64,000 nt of DNA. Origin: Dactylosporangium siamense. GTDB lineage: Bacteria > Actinomycetota > Actinomycetes > Mycobacteriales > Micromonosporaceae. This document shows positions 45,885-54,111 of this stretch, in pieces (within the stretch, counting starts at the first letter, position 1; every line of letters starts with the position of its first letter). The stretch lies in assembly GCF_016862795.1 (NCBI RefSeq), contig NZ_BONQ01000003.1, positions 1-64,000 of the forward strand, in the 5' to 3' direction. The notes below the pieces were generated by a model, which saw only the letters and a list, made by a program, of their open reading frames with translations, did no database searches and was not told where the DNA came from. Made by a program: the position numbers and the translations under genes.

Positions 45885-46340
45885 TCAGGCGGTGACGTTG
45901 CGCCGCACGCTGACGTAGAACGTCTCGATCCGGCGCACGACGTGCATCAGGCTGGTGAAGTCGACGGGCTTGCCGATGTACGTGTCCACCCGCAGCTCAT
46001 GGCTGCGCAGGAAGTCCTCCTCGGCGACGGAGCTGGTGAGCACCACCACGGGGATGTCATTGAGCGCGGGGTCGGCGTGGATCGCCTCGAGGACCGCGCG
46101 ACCGTCGACGCCGGGCAGGTTGAGGTCGAGCAGCACGATGTCGGGCCGGGTCGCGCCCGCGTGCGCACCCTCGCGGCGCAGAAACCGCAGCGCGTCGGCG
46201 CCGTCGGTGCAGACGGTCAGCCGGTTGGACACCTTGTGCTCGGCGAACGCCTCCCGCGTGATCAGCACGTCACCCGGGTCGTCCTCGACCAGCAGGATCT
46301 CGATCGGCACGCCCGGCAGCGCGTCGTCCACGGTGCTCAT
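45885..46340 (-). CDS. Single-domain response regulator (Rcp1-like)
   Basis: This 151-aa protein consists only of a receiver domain: acidic ED D at 19-21, phospho-acceptor D72 in IVLLDLNLPGVDG, T102 in VVLTSSVAEEDF and K124 in YIGKPVDF. The DPGDVLITREAF start resembles cyanobacterial Rcp1, which receives phosphate from phytochrome kinases. No kinase adjoins it. It lies next to a STAS protein, so it may feed the same stress-signalling network. Confidence 0.92.
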   Translation of the reverse strand: MSTVDDALPGVPIEILLVEDDPGDVLITREAFAEHKVSNRLTVCTDGADALRFLRREGAHAGATRPDIVLLDLNLPGVDGRAVLEAIHADPALNDIPVVVLTSSVAEEDFLRSHELRVDTYIGKPVDFTSLMHVVRRIETFYVSVRRNVTA

Positions 46341-46437
46341 CGAGCGGCCTCCCCCACTGCACGTCCCGGCCCCACGATAACGCCAGGCGCAAGACCGGCT
46401 ACCGTCATACCGCTACCCATGAAGTGGAGATTGTCCG

Positions 46438-46773
46438 ATGACGTTCTCGGTCTCGACGTTCCAGGGGCACAGCGTGGTCCGGGCGGACGGCGAACTCGAC
46501 GTCAGCACCGCGCCGCAGCTGCGCCAGACGATCACCAGCGCGCTCGACGACGCCGGCGACAAGGTGATCGTCGACCTGAGCGCGGTCACGTTCATGGACT
46601 CCACCACCCTCGGCGTCCTCATCGGCGCCCACAACCGGGTCCGCGAGAGCGGCGGCTTCCTCGGCCTCGTCTGCCCCGACGACAAGATCCGCAGGGTGTT
46701 CCGGATCACCGGTCTGGACAACGTCTTCACCCTGTACGACACCGTCCCCGACGCCGCGACCGCACTGGCCTGA
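46438..46773 (+). CDS. STAS-domain anti-sigma factor antagonist
   Basis: The gene encodes 111 aa. The STAS fold starts VVRADGELDVSTAPQLRQTI. The regulatory phospho-serine motif is VTFMDSTTLGVLIGA (Ser55), as in RsbV/SpoIIAA. It would be phosphorylated by an RsbW-type kinase and dephosphorylated by a PP2C phosphatase, freeing or blocking a sigma factor. The large SpoIIE/RsbW sensor protein at 55638-59453 carries both activities and could act on it, which is inference. Confidence 0.93.
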   Translation: MTFSVSTFQGHSVVRADGELDVSTAPQLRQTITSALDDAGDKVIVDLSAVTFMDSTTLGVLIGAHNRVRESGGFLGLVCPDDKIRRVFRITGLDNVFTLYDTVPDAATALA

Positions 46774-46819
46774 GCGGCGGCGGTGCCCGGTCGCCCCACG
46801 CGTCTGGCACCATCGGGGG

Positions 46820-47659
46820 GTGGAGCGTTCACCTGCCGCCGGTTGCGAGGCCTTCCGCGAGGCGCTGTCGGCGCGTCTCGACGGCGAGGCCGAGCCGATC
46901 GACGCCGCCCTGACGGACGCGCACCTGCTGCGCTGCGCCGGCTGCCGCACGTGGCACGCCGACGCGGCCGACGCCACCCGACTGGTCCGGGTCCAGCAGG
47001 TGTCCACCCAGCCGGCCGGTTCCGACGCCCTCCTCGCCGCCCTGGACGCCCACGGCGTGCTGCCCGTCCCACCGGTCCCGCCGGTTCCGTCGAATTCCCG
47101 CATTTCCCGCATTTCGCCGTTCTTGTCGTTCTTGCCGCGCGGTCGCCGGGCGCTGGTGCTGGCGCTCCGCGTGCTGCTGGGCGCGTTCGGCGCGGCCCAG
47201 TTCGTCCTCGGCATCGCCCAGGTCACCAGCGCCACCACCGCCACCGAGCAGCACGGCTCCGGCTCCGGCCACCTGTGGCACGAGTCCGCCGCCTGGAACG
47301 TCGCCATCGGCGCCGGCTTCGGCTGGATCGCCAGCCGCCGGGGCCGCCCGGCCGGCGCCCTGCCGATGCTGACCGCGTTCGTCGCGCTGCTCGCCCTGCT
47401 CAGCGTCAACGACGTCATCGCCGGCCGGGTCGAGACCGAGCGGTTACTGAGCCACGGTTTCGTGCTGGCGGGCTACGCGATCGTCCTCGCCCTCACCCGC
47501 CCGGCGCTCGACCCGGACCGCCCGGGCTCCTCGTCCTCCGGGGCCGGCTCCGGTTCCAGCTCCGGCTCCGGCGCCGGCTCCGGCGCCACTCCCCCGCCCC
47601 GCCGGCTGCGCCTCGTCCCGGGCCAGGCGACCGCCCACACCGACCGCGAAGCCGCCTGA
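46820..47659 (+). CDS. zf-HC2 anti-sigma-like membrane protein
   Basis: The protein has 279 aa from GTG 46820. The N-terminal zinc-binding ZAS motif CEAFREALSARLDGEAEP...DAHLLRCAGCRTWHA has the H-x3-C-x2-C pattern. A Pro-rich linker follows, then about four membrane helices (about 110-225: ALVLALRVLLGAFGAAQFVLG, ESAAWNVAIGAGFGWI, MLTAFVALLALLSVN, AGYAIVLAL). The C-terminal tail is Ser/Gly-rich. The domain order is that of actinobacterial zf-HC2 membrane proteins thought to bind sigma factors; no ECF sigma gene adjoins it. Confidence 0.82.
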   Translation: MERSPAAGCEAFREALSARLDGEAEPIDAALTDAHLLRCAGCRTWHADAADATRLVRVQQVSTQPAGSDALLAALDAHGVLPVPPVPPVPSNSRISRISPFLSFLPRGRRALVLALRVLLGAFGAAQFVLGIAQVTSATTATEQHGSGSGHLWHESAAWNVAIGAGFGWIASRRGRPAGALPMLTAFVALLALLSVNDVIAGRVETERLLSHGFVLAGYAIVLALTRPALDPDRPGSSSSGAGSGSSSGSGAGSGATPPPRRLRLVPGQATAHTDREAA

Positions 47660-47670
47660 CTCGCCTTTCT

Positions 47671-47724
47671 CATGATCCGGAAGACCTTGTGGACCCCAGG
47701 GTGCGCAGGGTCTTCCGGATCATG
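47671..47724. terminator. Long hairpin between convergent genes, family copy 2
   Basis: A perfect 16-bp stem (CATGATCCGGAAGACC paired with GGTCTTCCGGATCATG) with a 22-nt loop lies between the convergent zf-HC2 and paaK genes and covers the last bases of paaK. It shares the stem base and loop pattern (TTGTG.ACC..., GTGCGCA) with the hairpin at 45829. Confidence 0.85.
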
Positions 47725-49075
47725 AGGGGCGGTTGTCGACGACGCGGCGCATCTTGCCGGCGGAGCGCTCGACGCCGCCGGGGTCCAGGACCCGGACCGT
47801 CACCGTCACCCCGATGACGTCCTTCACCAGCGACTCCAGGCGGTCGCCCGCGGCCGGGGCGTCGTCGGGGTGGCTGCCGGGCCGGCGTTCGACCTGGACC
47901 GTGAGCGTGTCGAGGCGGTCGGGCCGGGTCAGGACGCACTGGAAGTGCGGGGCGAGGGCCGGCACGCGCAGCAGCAGCTCCTCGATCTGGGTCGGAAAGA
48001 CGTTCACCCCGCGGACGATCATCATGTCGTCGGAGCGGCCGGTGATGCGTTCCATGCGGCGCATCGTGCGGGCGGTGCCGGGCAGCAGCCGGGTGAGGTC
48101 CCGGGTGCGATACCGGATGACCGGCATCGCCTCCTTCGTCAGCGACGTCAGGACCAGCTCGCCGACCTCCCCGTCGGGCAGGACCGCGCCGGTGACCGGG
48201 TCGATGATCTCGGGATAGAAGTGGTCCTCCCACAAGTGCAGGCCGTCCTTGGTCTCGGCGCACTCGACGGCGACCCCCGGGCCCATCACCTCGGACAGGC
48301 CGTAGATGTCAACGGCGTGCATGTCCAGGCGCGACTCGATCTCGGTGCGCATGTCGCCGGTCCACGGCTCGGCGCCGAGGATGCCGACCGACAGCGACGT
48401 CGCGGCCGGGTCGATGCCCTGCCGGTGCATCTCGTCGACGATGGCGAGCAGATACGACGGGGTCACCATGATGACGTCCGGCCGGAAGTCCTGGATGAGC
48501 ATGACCTGCCGCTCGGTCATACCACCGGAGACGGGCACGACGGTGCAGCCGAGCCGCTCCGCGCCGTAGTGGGCGCCGAGACCGCCGGTGAACAGGCCGT
48601 AGCCGTAGGCGACGTGGACCACATCGCCGGGGCGCCCGCCGGCGGCGCGGATCGAGCGGGCCATGAGGGCCGACCAGGTGTCGATGTCGGCGGCCGTGTA
48701 CCCCGCGACGGTGGGCCGCCCGGTGGTGCCCGAGGAGGCGTGCACCCGCACGACCCGCTCCCGCGGCACGGCGAACATGCCGAACGGGTACCGCCGCCGC
48801 AGGTCCTCCTTGGTCGTGCACGGAAACGCGGCGAGGTCCGCCAGCGAGCGCAGGTCGTCGGGGTGCACACCGGCCGCGTCGAACGTCTCGCGGTAGTGCG
48901 GCACGTGTTGGTACACCCGCTGCAGCGTCTGTCGCAGGCGGGCGAACTGCAGCTCGGTGAGCTCGTCCCGGGAGGCGGTCTCAACCGGGTCGAGCGAGGC
49001 GGGGTCGACGTCGATGTCGCGCACCCCTGCATCCTGCCCCACCGGTGCGTGTCGCGTCTCACCATCGATTCGCAT
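47720..49075 (-). CDS. paaK: Phenylacetate-CoA ligase
   Basis: This 451-aa ANL enzyme starts at ATG 49075 and is of standard PaaK length. It has the AMP-binding loop VRVHASSGTTGRPTVAGYT, the YGLSEVMGPGVAVEC motif, the family segment LWEDHFYPEIIDP, and the catalytic/hinge region ELVLTSLTKEAMPVIRYRTRDLT with GRSDDMMIVRGVNVFPTQIEELL. It activates phenylacetate to phenylacetyl-CoA with ATP. No other paa genes are in the window, so it may serve an isolated salvage or natural-product role. Confidence 0.94.
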   Translation of the reverse strand: MRIDGETRHAPVGQDAGVRDIDVDPASLDPVETASRDELTELQFARLRQTLQRVYQHVPHYRETFDAAGVHPDDLRSLADLAAFPCTTKEDLRRRYPFGMFAVPRERVVRVHASSGTTGRPTVAGYTAADIDTWSALMARSIRAAGGRPGDVVHVAYGYGLFTGGLGAHYGAERLGCTVVPVSGGMTERQVMLIQDFRPDVIMVTPSYLLAIVDEMHRQGIDPAATSLSVGILGAEPWTGDMRTEIESRLDMHAVDIYGLSEVMGPGVAVECAETKDGLHLWEDHFYPEIIDPVTGAVLPDGEVGELVLTSLTKEAMPVIRYRTRDLTRLLPGTARTMRRMERITGRSDDMMIVRGVNVFPTQIEELLLRVPALAPHFQCVLTRPDRLDTLTVQVERRPGSHPDDAPAAGDRLESLVKDVIGVTVTVRVLDPGGVERSAGKMRRVVDNRPS

Positions 49076-49136
49076 GTGATGATCTTTCTGAATCGATACA
49101 GTAGGCGTCAGGACCACACAGATGAAGGAGTCAACG

Positions 49137-49382
49137 ATGGCCACCCAGACCACCGCGAGCCGGGTTCGCAACGCGGTCACCAGCCGTTTCGAGGCCCGCC
49201 GGGCGCGGCGCACCCTGGCCCGGGAGATCGCCGCGTATCGGACGCCGGCGGAGCGACTGGAGCTCGACCTGATCCTCGGCCGCCACACCGCCGAGGAGAC
49301 CCGCGAGATCGACGAGATCCTGCGCGCCCAGGCCGCCGCCGAGCGGTCGGCCTTCCAGGCCCTGCGGGTCGACCAGACCTAA
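49137..49382 (+). CDS. Small helical protein of unknown function
   Basis: The gene encodes 81 aa from ATG 49137, with GAAGGAG correctly spaced. It is predicted all-helical and highly charged (RFEARRARRTLAREIAAY, then TAEETREIDEILRAQ). No membrane segment or motif is visible. It is divergent from paaK and 34 bp before the TetR gene. Small proteins of this kind with an RELALAL-like body are common and uncharacterised in actinobacteria. Confidence 0.7.
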   Translation: MATQTTASRVRNAVTSRFEARRARRTLAREIAAYRTPAERLELDLILGRHTAEETREIDEILRAQAAAERSAFQALRVDQT

Positions 49383-49388
49383 CCGCGC

Positions 49389-49418
49389 CATGCTGTACCA
49401 ACTAGTATGTACAGCATG
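49389..49418. promoter_or_regulatory. Autoregulatory TetR palindrome
   Basis: A 10-bp perfect inverted repeat (CATGCTGTAC and GTACAGCATG) with a 10-bp spacer overlaps the start codon region of the TetR gene. The spacer contains TAGTAT, a likely -10 box, so the regulator would shut off its own nearly leaderless transcript. Confidence 0.8.
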
Positions 49419-49967
49419 GACACCGCCGAGCGACTCATCGAGAGCACCCGCGCCCTGCTGTGGGAACGCGGATACACCGGCACCAGCCCCCGCGCCATCC
49501 AGTCCCTGGCTGGCGCGGGTCAGGGCAGCATGTATCACCACTTCCGCGGCAAACCGGACCTGGCCGCGGTCGCGATCCTGCGCACGGCCGACGAGCTGCG
49601 GTCCCGCGCTGCCGCCCTGCTCGACGGTCCCGGCGGCGCGGTGGAGCGGATCACCGCGTACCTGACCCTGGACCGCGACGTGCTGCGCGGCTGCCCCATC
49701 GGCCGGCTCACCCAGGATCCCGACGTCCTCGCCGACCCCACGCTGCACTACCCCGTCGCCGAGACGTTCACCTGGCTCTGCGACCGGCTGTCCGCGGTGC
49801 TGTCGTCCGGCGGGCTGCGCAGCCCCCTCGATCCGGACGACACGGCCGCCGCGATCGTGGCCATGCTGCAGGGCGGCTATGTCCTCGCCCGCGCGGCGGG
49901 CTCCCGCGAGCCGTTCGACCGGGCCGTCCGCGGCGCACTCGGCCTGCTCCGATCGGGGGCCGCCTGA
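49416..49967 (+). CDS. TetR-family regulator of DUF4865 gene
   Basis: The protein has 183 aa from ATG 49416; ATG 49407 inside the operator is an alternative. The DNA-binding domain is RLIESTRALLWERGYTGTSP, then RAIQSLAGAGQGSMYHHFRGKPDL, typical of the YxaF/LmrA-like branch with GCPIGRLTQDP in the ligand domain. Its TGA overlaps the ATG of the DUF4865 gene (TGATG), making a two-gene autoregulated unit. Branch members often sense electrophiles or quinones. Confidence 0.92.
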   Translation: MDTAERLIESTRALLWERGYTGTSPRAIQSLAGAGQGSMYHHFRGKPDLAAVAILRTADELRSRAAALLDGPGGAVERITAYLTLDRDVLRGCPIGRLTQDPDVLADPTLHYPVAETFTWLCDRLSAVLSSGGLRSPLDPDDTAAAIVAMLQGGYVLARAAGSREPFDRAVRGALGLLRSGAA

Positions 49968-50551
49968 TGTTCGCGATGCAGTACTCACTGACCCTGCCCG
50001 CCGACTACGACATGGGCATCATCCGCGACCGCGTCCGCCGCAACGGCCACGCCCTGGACAACCGTGCCGGCCTGGCCCTGAAGGCGTACCTGATCCGTTC
50101 CCGTGGCATCGACGGCTCCCAGGTGAACCAGTACGCCCCGTTCTACCTGTGGAACTCCGCGGCCGCGATGACGCACTTCCTGATCGGCGGGGGCGGCTTC
50201 CAGAACATCGTCCGCGACTTCGGCCGTCCGCCGGTGTCCCAGTGGACGGGCATCGCCACCGTCCGCGGCCGCGCTGCCGGCCCGCCGGTGGCCGCGTCAC
50301 GACGCATCACCGCACTGCCACAACCGACGCACGGCGACGCGGCCGTGTCGATCGACGACGCGCTGGCGGAGCTGCGCACGCTTGCCGACTCACGTGACGT
50401 GCACACAGCGGCGCTCGCCTTCGACCCGCGCGACTGGCAACTGCTGCTCGTCACCCTGTGGGCCGATCAGGTGCCGGCGAACGATCCGGCGGACGACCGC
50501 TACGAGGTGCTGCACCTGTCCGCGCCGGAGCTGGCACTCGCCGTTCAGTAA
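49967..50551 (+). CDS. DUF4865 family protein
   Basis: The gene encodes 194 aa. The sequence matches DUF4865 throughout: MFAMQYSLTLPADYDMGIIR, GLALKAYLIRSRG, GSQVNQYAPFYLWNS, HFLIGGGGFQNIVRDFGRP and VSQWTG. The fold is thought to be a dimeric alpha-beta barrel related to monooxygenases, but the function is unknown. Its genes are widely paired with a TetR regulator of the type encoded here, which suggests an inducible detoxification role. Confidence 0.92.
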   Translation: MFAMQYSLTLPADYDMGIIRDRVRRNGHALDNRAGLALKAYLIRSRGIDGSQVNQYAPFYLWNSAAAMTHFLIGGGGFQNIVRDFGRPPVSQWTGIATVRGRAAGPPVAASRRITALPQPTHGDAAVSIDDALAELRTLADSRDVHTAALAFDPRDWQLLLVTLWADQVPANDPADDRYEVLHLSAPELALAVQ

Positions 50552-50647
50552 CCACCGGACCTGAGATGCGCGATGACGTCCACAGATGACGATCAGACCT
50601 GGCACATGAGCAGGTGGCAGGGCCACGGACCCGTAGCCCGGACGGTC

Positions 50648-51100
50648 CTACGTCAGCCGTAGCCGGGGGACGGACGGGTCCGGGTCGGCACCGGCGACGA
50701 CCGTGCGGGCCCAGGCGACCAGGCCCGGGCCGTCGATCTGGTGCGGGGCGGGACCGAACGCCTCGATGCGGTCGGCGGCGCGGGACAGCAGCGCGGCCGC
50801 CCCCGTGGCGTTGCCACGGCGCAGGTGGGTCAGGCCGACCGCGAGCTGCGCCAGCCCCCGCCACAGCTCGCGTTCCGATGGTGGGGCGCTCTTCCAGGCG
50901 GCCTCCAGGACCTCATGGGCGTGAAACGGACGGCCCTCGTCGAGCAGCGACTGCGCCAGCGCGAGCGCGGAGGACGGTGTGACCTCCAGGTCGTCCGGCA
51001 TCGTCGGGATGCCTGTCGCACCGCGGGGCAGGGGGCGGCCCAGGCCGTCGCGGGGGCGGGCGTTGCGGGCCCGGCCGGCGTTGTCGCGATCGCGTTCCAC
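50648..51100 (-). CDS. DUF309 family protein
   Basis: The protein has 150 aa from GTG 51100. It carries the DUF309 helical repeat signature EGRPFHAHEVLEAAWK, then ERELWRGLAQLAVGLTHLRRGN and GAAALLSRAADRIEAFG. This TPR-like small fold has conserved His/Glu residues that may bind metal; no reaction is known. It is divergent from a small gene at 51158 with only 57 bp between. Confidence 0.9.
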   Translation of the reverse strand: MERDRDNAGRARNARPRDGLGRPLPRGATGIPTMPDDLEVTPSSALALAQSLLDEGRPFHAHEVLEAAWKSAPPSERELWRGLAQLAVGLTHLRRGNATGAAALLSRAADRIEAFGPAPHQIDGPGLVAWARTVVAGADPDPSVPRLRLT

Positions 51101-51157
51101 GGCTCCAACGTAGTACCAGGCCACTGCTCCGGTTCGATGTCCGGCATGATGGACGGT

Positions 51158-51421
51158 GTGACGCAATGGGAGTACGCACGACTGGAGTACCGGGCCGCCG
51201 GGACGCTGGGCACGGACAAGTTCGAGGACTGGGACGCGGTGTTCCACTACCCGGGTGGCGTCCAGCGGTGGGGGACCGACGAGCGGTTCAATGACCTGCG
51301 GCATCTCAACCGGGCCGGCGCGGAGGGCTGGCAGGCGTATGACCGGGCCGCGCTCGTCATCGGGCAGCCGCACCGGTTGCACGCCATCACGTACTCCCTG
51401 CGCCGGCCGATCCAGCGATAG
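51158..51421 (+). CDS. Small conserved protein of unknown function
   Basis: The gene encodes 87 aa from GTG 51158; ATG 51149 or 51137 would add 3-7 residues. The sequence VTQWEYARLEYRAAGTLG, then VQRWGTDERFNDLRHLNRAG and EGWQAYD resembles small actinobacterial proteins that begin with a W-E-Y strand (DUF4177-like). Its stop overlaps the phosphotransferase start (TAGTG). Confidence 0.68.
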   Translation: MTQWEYARLEYRAAGTLGTDKFEDWDAVFHYPGGVQRWGTDERFNDLRHLNRAGAEGWQAYDRAALVIGQPHRLHAITYSLRRPIQR

Positions 51422-52272
51422 TGCCGTTCCCGTTCCCCGGGGATGCCCTGGCCGAGCACTGGGCGTTGGGGGCGGCGGACGTACATCCGCACCACGGCGG
51501 AATGAACTCCGCGACCTGGTTCGTCACAACGGATCAAGGGCGCTACGTCGCCAAGGCCGTCACCGGGTCCGTGATCACGCCGGCCGACCCCGCGCTGTGG
51601 TTCCGGGGAGGGATCGCGGTCGCCGATGCCCTCGCGGCACGGGGGTTCCGGTCCGGGGCCCCGGTGCGCACCGCCGGCGGCGCGTTGACGGTGCCGTGGG
51701 ACGGCGGTGCGCTGGCCGTGTTGACGATGGTGCCCGAAACGCCGGCGGACGACCGGCGCGCGATCGGCGCCACCCTCGCCGGGGCGCACCGCCTGCTGCG
51801 GGACGTGCGCGTCGAGGGTGAGGTCGGGATGGACTGGGTCGACCCTGGTGCCGCGCACCTCGGGCTGCGGCCCTGGCTCCGGGACGCGGTCGCCGGTGCG
51901 GTGCGCGACCTCGCCGCGGCCGGCCCGCTCACGACCGGCCTGCTGCACGCCGACCCGGCGCCGGAGGCGTTCATCGGCGGCGGTCTCATCGACTGGGGCG
52001 TGGCCATGCGGGGTCCGCTGCTGTACGACATCGCCTCCGCCCTCATGTACCTGGCCGAGGACGGCGCCGGCTTCCTCGACGGATACCGGGCCGGCGGGGC
52101 GGTCCCCGACGCCGAGCTGCGCGACGCGCTGCCGGTCCTGCTGCGGTTCCGCTACGCGGTGCAGGCCGACTACTTCGCGCGCCGGATCGTGATGAACGAC
52201 CTGACGGGCATCGCCGACGGCGCGGACAACGAGCGCGGCCTGGAGGACGCCCGGCGCGGGCTGCACAGGTAG
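51421..52272 (+). CDS. Phosphotransferase enzyme family protein
   Basis: The protein has 283 aa from GTG 51421, coupled to the preceding stop. It has the APH/ChoK kinase-like fold with the ATP lysine in GRYVAKAVTG, catalytic-loop equivalent GLLHADPAPEAFIGG (Asp present, but Glu where Asn is usual) and metal-binding LIDWGVAMRGPLLYDIA. It resembles ThrB-type (homoserine kinase II-like) phosphotransferases. The substrate is unknown. Confidence 0.85.
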   Translation: MPFPFPGDALAEHWALGAADVHPHHGGMNSATWFVTTDQGRYVAKAVTGSVITPADPALWFRGGIAVADALAARGFRSGAPVRTAGGALTVPWDGGALAVLTMVPETPADDRRAIGATLAGAHRLLRDVRVEGEVGMDWVDPGAAHLGLRPWLRDAVAGAVRDLAAAGPLTTGLLHADPAPEAFIGGGLIDWGVAMRGPLLYDIASALMYLAEDGAGFLDGYRAGGAVPDAELRDALPVLLRFRYAVQADYFARRIVMNDLTGIADGADNERGLEDARRGLHR

Positions 52273-52354
52273 CTCACAGGCGGCTGCCAAGGGGAACGCA
52301 GGCGGCGCTTCAAGACTCGGGGCAGCAGACAGCTTCGGGTGGAGGGAGCGCACC

Positions 52355-52609
52355 GTGGATCGGGCACAGGGGCTACGCCGTGCGACAGGGCTCACCGGCC
52401 TGCTCGCCGCGTTCGGGGTGGCGGGGTCGCTCGCGGTGGCGACGGTCGCGTACGCCGCCCGCAACGACAACCAGAGCACCGGCGACAACCAGGGCACCAG
52501 CGACGGCATCACAAGCACCGACAGCAGCACCGACAACGGCTCCGCCTGGCCCGAGCTGAGCAGCGACGACGGCGGCGGGCAGCGCGACGCCACATCGGGC
52601 GGGTCCTGA
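52355..52609 (+). CDS. Small membrane protein with near-match flavinylation motif
   Basis: The gene encodes 84 aa from GTG 52355, preceded by GGAGGGAG. A positively charged start is followed by one membrane helix (about 13-34, LTGLLAAFGVAGSLAVATVAY). An extracytoplasmic tail rich in Asp, Asn, Ser and Thr follows. The last residues, DATSGGS, differ by one residue from the D-x2-(S/T)-G-A-(S/T) sequence to which ApbE attaches FMN. Its stop is 1 nt before the apbE start. It could be a small flavinylated electron carrier, which is inference. Confidence 0.75.
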   Translation: MDRAQGLRRATGLTGLLAAFGVAGSLAVATVAYAARNDNQSTGDNQGTSDGITSTDSSTDNGSAWPELSSDDGGGQRDATSGGS

Positions 52610-52610
52610 C

Positions 52611-53522
52611 ATGGCGGCCCTGGAGCACGGTGCCGCGCAGTGGGAGACCTGGAGCACCACCGTCCGGCTCGTCGTCACCGACCCGGCCGCGCTGCCGGAA
52701 GCCGAGGAGCTGGTCCGAGCCGAGCTGGCCGCCGTCGACCTGGCGTGCAGCCGGTTCCGCGACGACAGCGAGCTGCACCACGTCCACCAGACCGCGGGCC
52801 GGCCCGTCGAGGTCAGCGAGCTCCTCGCCGAGCTGGTCGCGGTCGCGCTGCGGGCCGCGCGGGACACCGGCGGCGACGTCGACCCGACCGTGGGCGCGGC
52901 CATCGCCGACCTGGGATACGACCGCGACTTCGCGGAGATCGACGCGCCGGCCGGCAACTCGGGCACCCGGCTCATCGTGTATCCGACCGCGAACTGGCGG
53001 CACGTGCGGCTGCGGGGCCGGCGCCTCACCGTGCCGCCCGGCGTGACCCTCGACCTGGGCGCGACCGCGAAGGCCTGGGCCGCCGACCGCTGCGCCAGGC
53101 TGGTCGCGGCCGCCACCGGCGCCGGCGTCCTGGTCTCTCTCGGCGGCGACATCGCGACCGCCGGCCCGGCCCCCGCCGGCGGCTGGCGGGTGCTGGTGCA
53201 GGACCGGCCCGGCGAGCCGGGCTGCACGGTCCGGCTGCCCGGCGGCGCCGCGCTCGCCTCGTCGAGCACGATCAGCCGCCAGTGGCTCGGCCCGCACGGC
53301 GTGCTGCACCACATCCTCGACCCGCGGACCGGGATGCCGGCGCCACGGGTGTGGCGGACCGTGTCGGTCGCCGCCCGCAGCTGCGTGCACGCCAACACGC
53401 TCAGCACCGCGGCGGTCGTGCGCGGTCGCGCGGCGCACGGATGGCTGGCCCGGCAGGGAGCGCCGGCGCGACTGGTTTCGCAGCGGCGCCAGGTGTACGC
53501 GACCACGGGCTGGCCGTTGTGA
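52611..53522 (+). CDS. apbE: FAD:protein FMN transferase
   Basis: This 303-aa ApbE-family enzyme transfers FMN from FAD to a Thr/Ser of target proteins, using Mg. Motifs are CSRFRDDSELHHVHQTAG (substrate loop), DPTVGAAIADLGYDRDF, VTLDLGATAKAWAADRCARL (the family LGGIAKGYA-like core), VSLGGDIATAG and HHILDPRTGMPA near the C-terminus. No signal peptide is evident, so flavin transfer may be cytoplasmic. It is embedded in the redox operon between the small membrane protein and the ferric-reductase-like protein, whose start overlaps its stop (GTGA). Confidence 0.93.
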   Translation: MAALEHGAAQWETWSTTVRLVVTDPAALPEAEELVRAELAAVDLACSRFRDDSELHHVHQTAGRPVEVSELLAELVAVALRAARDTGGDVDPTVGAAIADLGYDRDFAEIDAPAGNSGTRLIVYPTANWRHVRLRGRRLTVPPGVTLDLGATAKAWAADRCARLVAAATGAGVLVSLGGDIATAGPAPAGGWRVLVQDRPGEPGCTVRLPGGAALASSSTISRQWLGPHGVLHHILDPRTGMPAPRVWRTVSVAARSCVHANTLSTAAVVRGRAAHGWLARQGAPARLVSQRRQVYATTGWPL

Positions 53523-54070
53523 ACGACGCGCTGTGGTACCTCGCGAGGGGCACCGGCGTCACCTCGCTGGTGCTGCTGACCGTGGTGGTCGCGCTCGGGA
53601 TCGCGAACCGGGCCGGCCGGCCGGCGTTCGGGCTGCCGCGGTTCGGGGTGGCGCAGGTGCACCGGGACGCGTCGCTGCTGGCGGTGGGATTCGTGCTGGT
53701 GCACGTGATCAGCCTGTTCTTCGACGTGTACGCGCAGCTGGAGCTCTTCGACCTGATCGTGCCGTTCGGGGCGACGTACCGTCCGATGTGGACGGGTCTC
53801 GGGACCCTCGCCGTGGACCTGCTGATCGCGCTGGTCGGGACGAGCCTGCTGCGGCACCGGCTGGGGTTGCGGGCGTGGCGGGTGACGCACTGGCTGGCGT
53901 ACGCGTGCTGGCCGCTCGCGTTCGCGCACGCGCTCGGCTCCGGCTCCGACGCGGGCGCGTGGTGGCTGCGGACCGTCGCGGGCGCCTGTCTCGTCGCGGT
54001 CGTCGCCGCCGTCACCTGGCGGCTGTCCACCAGCGCCCGCGCCACCGTCCTCAGTGGAGACACCCGATGA
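53519..54070 (+). CDS. Ferric-reductase-like transmembrane protein
   Basis: The protein has 183 aa from GTG 53519, coupled to the apbE stop. Six hydrophobic segments are visible. His residues in GVAQVHRDAS, LLAVGFVLVHVISLFF, WRVTHWLAYACWPLAFAHALGSG are placed like the haem ligands of the ferric reductase/NADPH-oxidase membrane domain. It lacks the FAD and NAD-binding domains of full ferric reductases; the separate NuoF-like protein encoded next probably supplies electrons. It would pass electrons across the membrane to a flavin or external acceptor. Confidence 0.87.
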   Translation: MNDALWYLARGTGVTSLVLLTVVVALGIANRAGRPAFGLPRFGVAQVHRDASLLAVGFVLVHVISLFFDVYAQLELFDLIVPFGATYRPMWTGLGTLAVDLLIALVGTSLLRHRLGLRAWRVTHWLAYACWPLAFAHALGSGSDAGAWWLRTVAGACLVAVVAAVTWRLSTSARATVLSGDTR

Positions 54071-54111
54071 CCGCGGCAGCGGGCCGCACCGTCCTCAGTG
54101 GAGGTTCATGA
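54067..54111 (+). CDS. 14-codon micro-ORF linking ferric reductase and flavoprotein genes
   Basis: ATG 54067 overlaps the TGA of the upstream gene (ATGA), and its own TGA (54109-54111) overlaps the start of the next gene (ATGATG). It would encode MTAAAGRTVLSGGS. It arose by a 44-bp duplication of the junction (CACCGTCCTCAGTGGA at 54043 and 54087), which also duplicated the ribosome site and ATGACCGCGG. It probably serves to hand ribosomes on; the peptide itself may have no role. Confidence 0.5.
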   Translation: MTAAAGRTVLSGGS

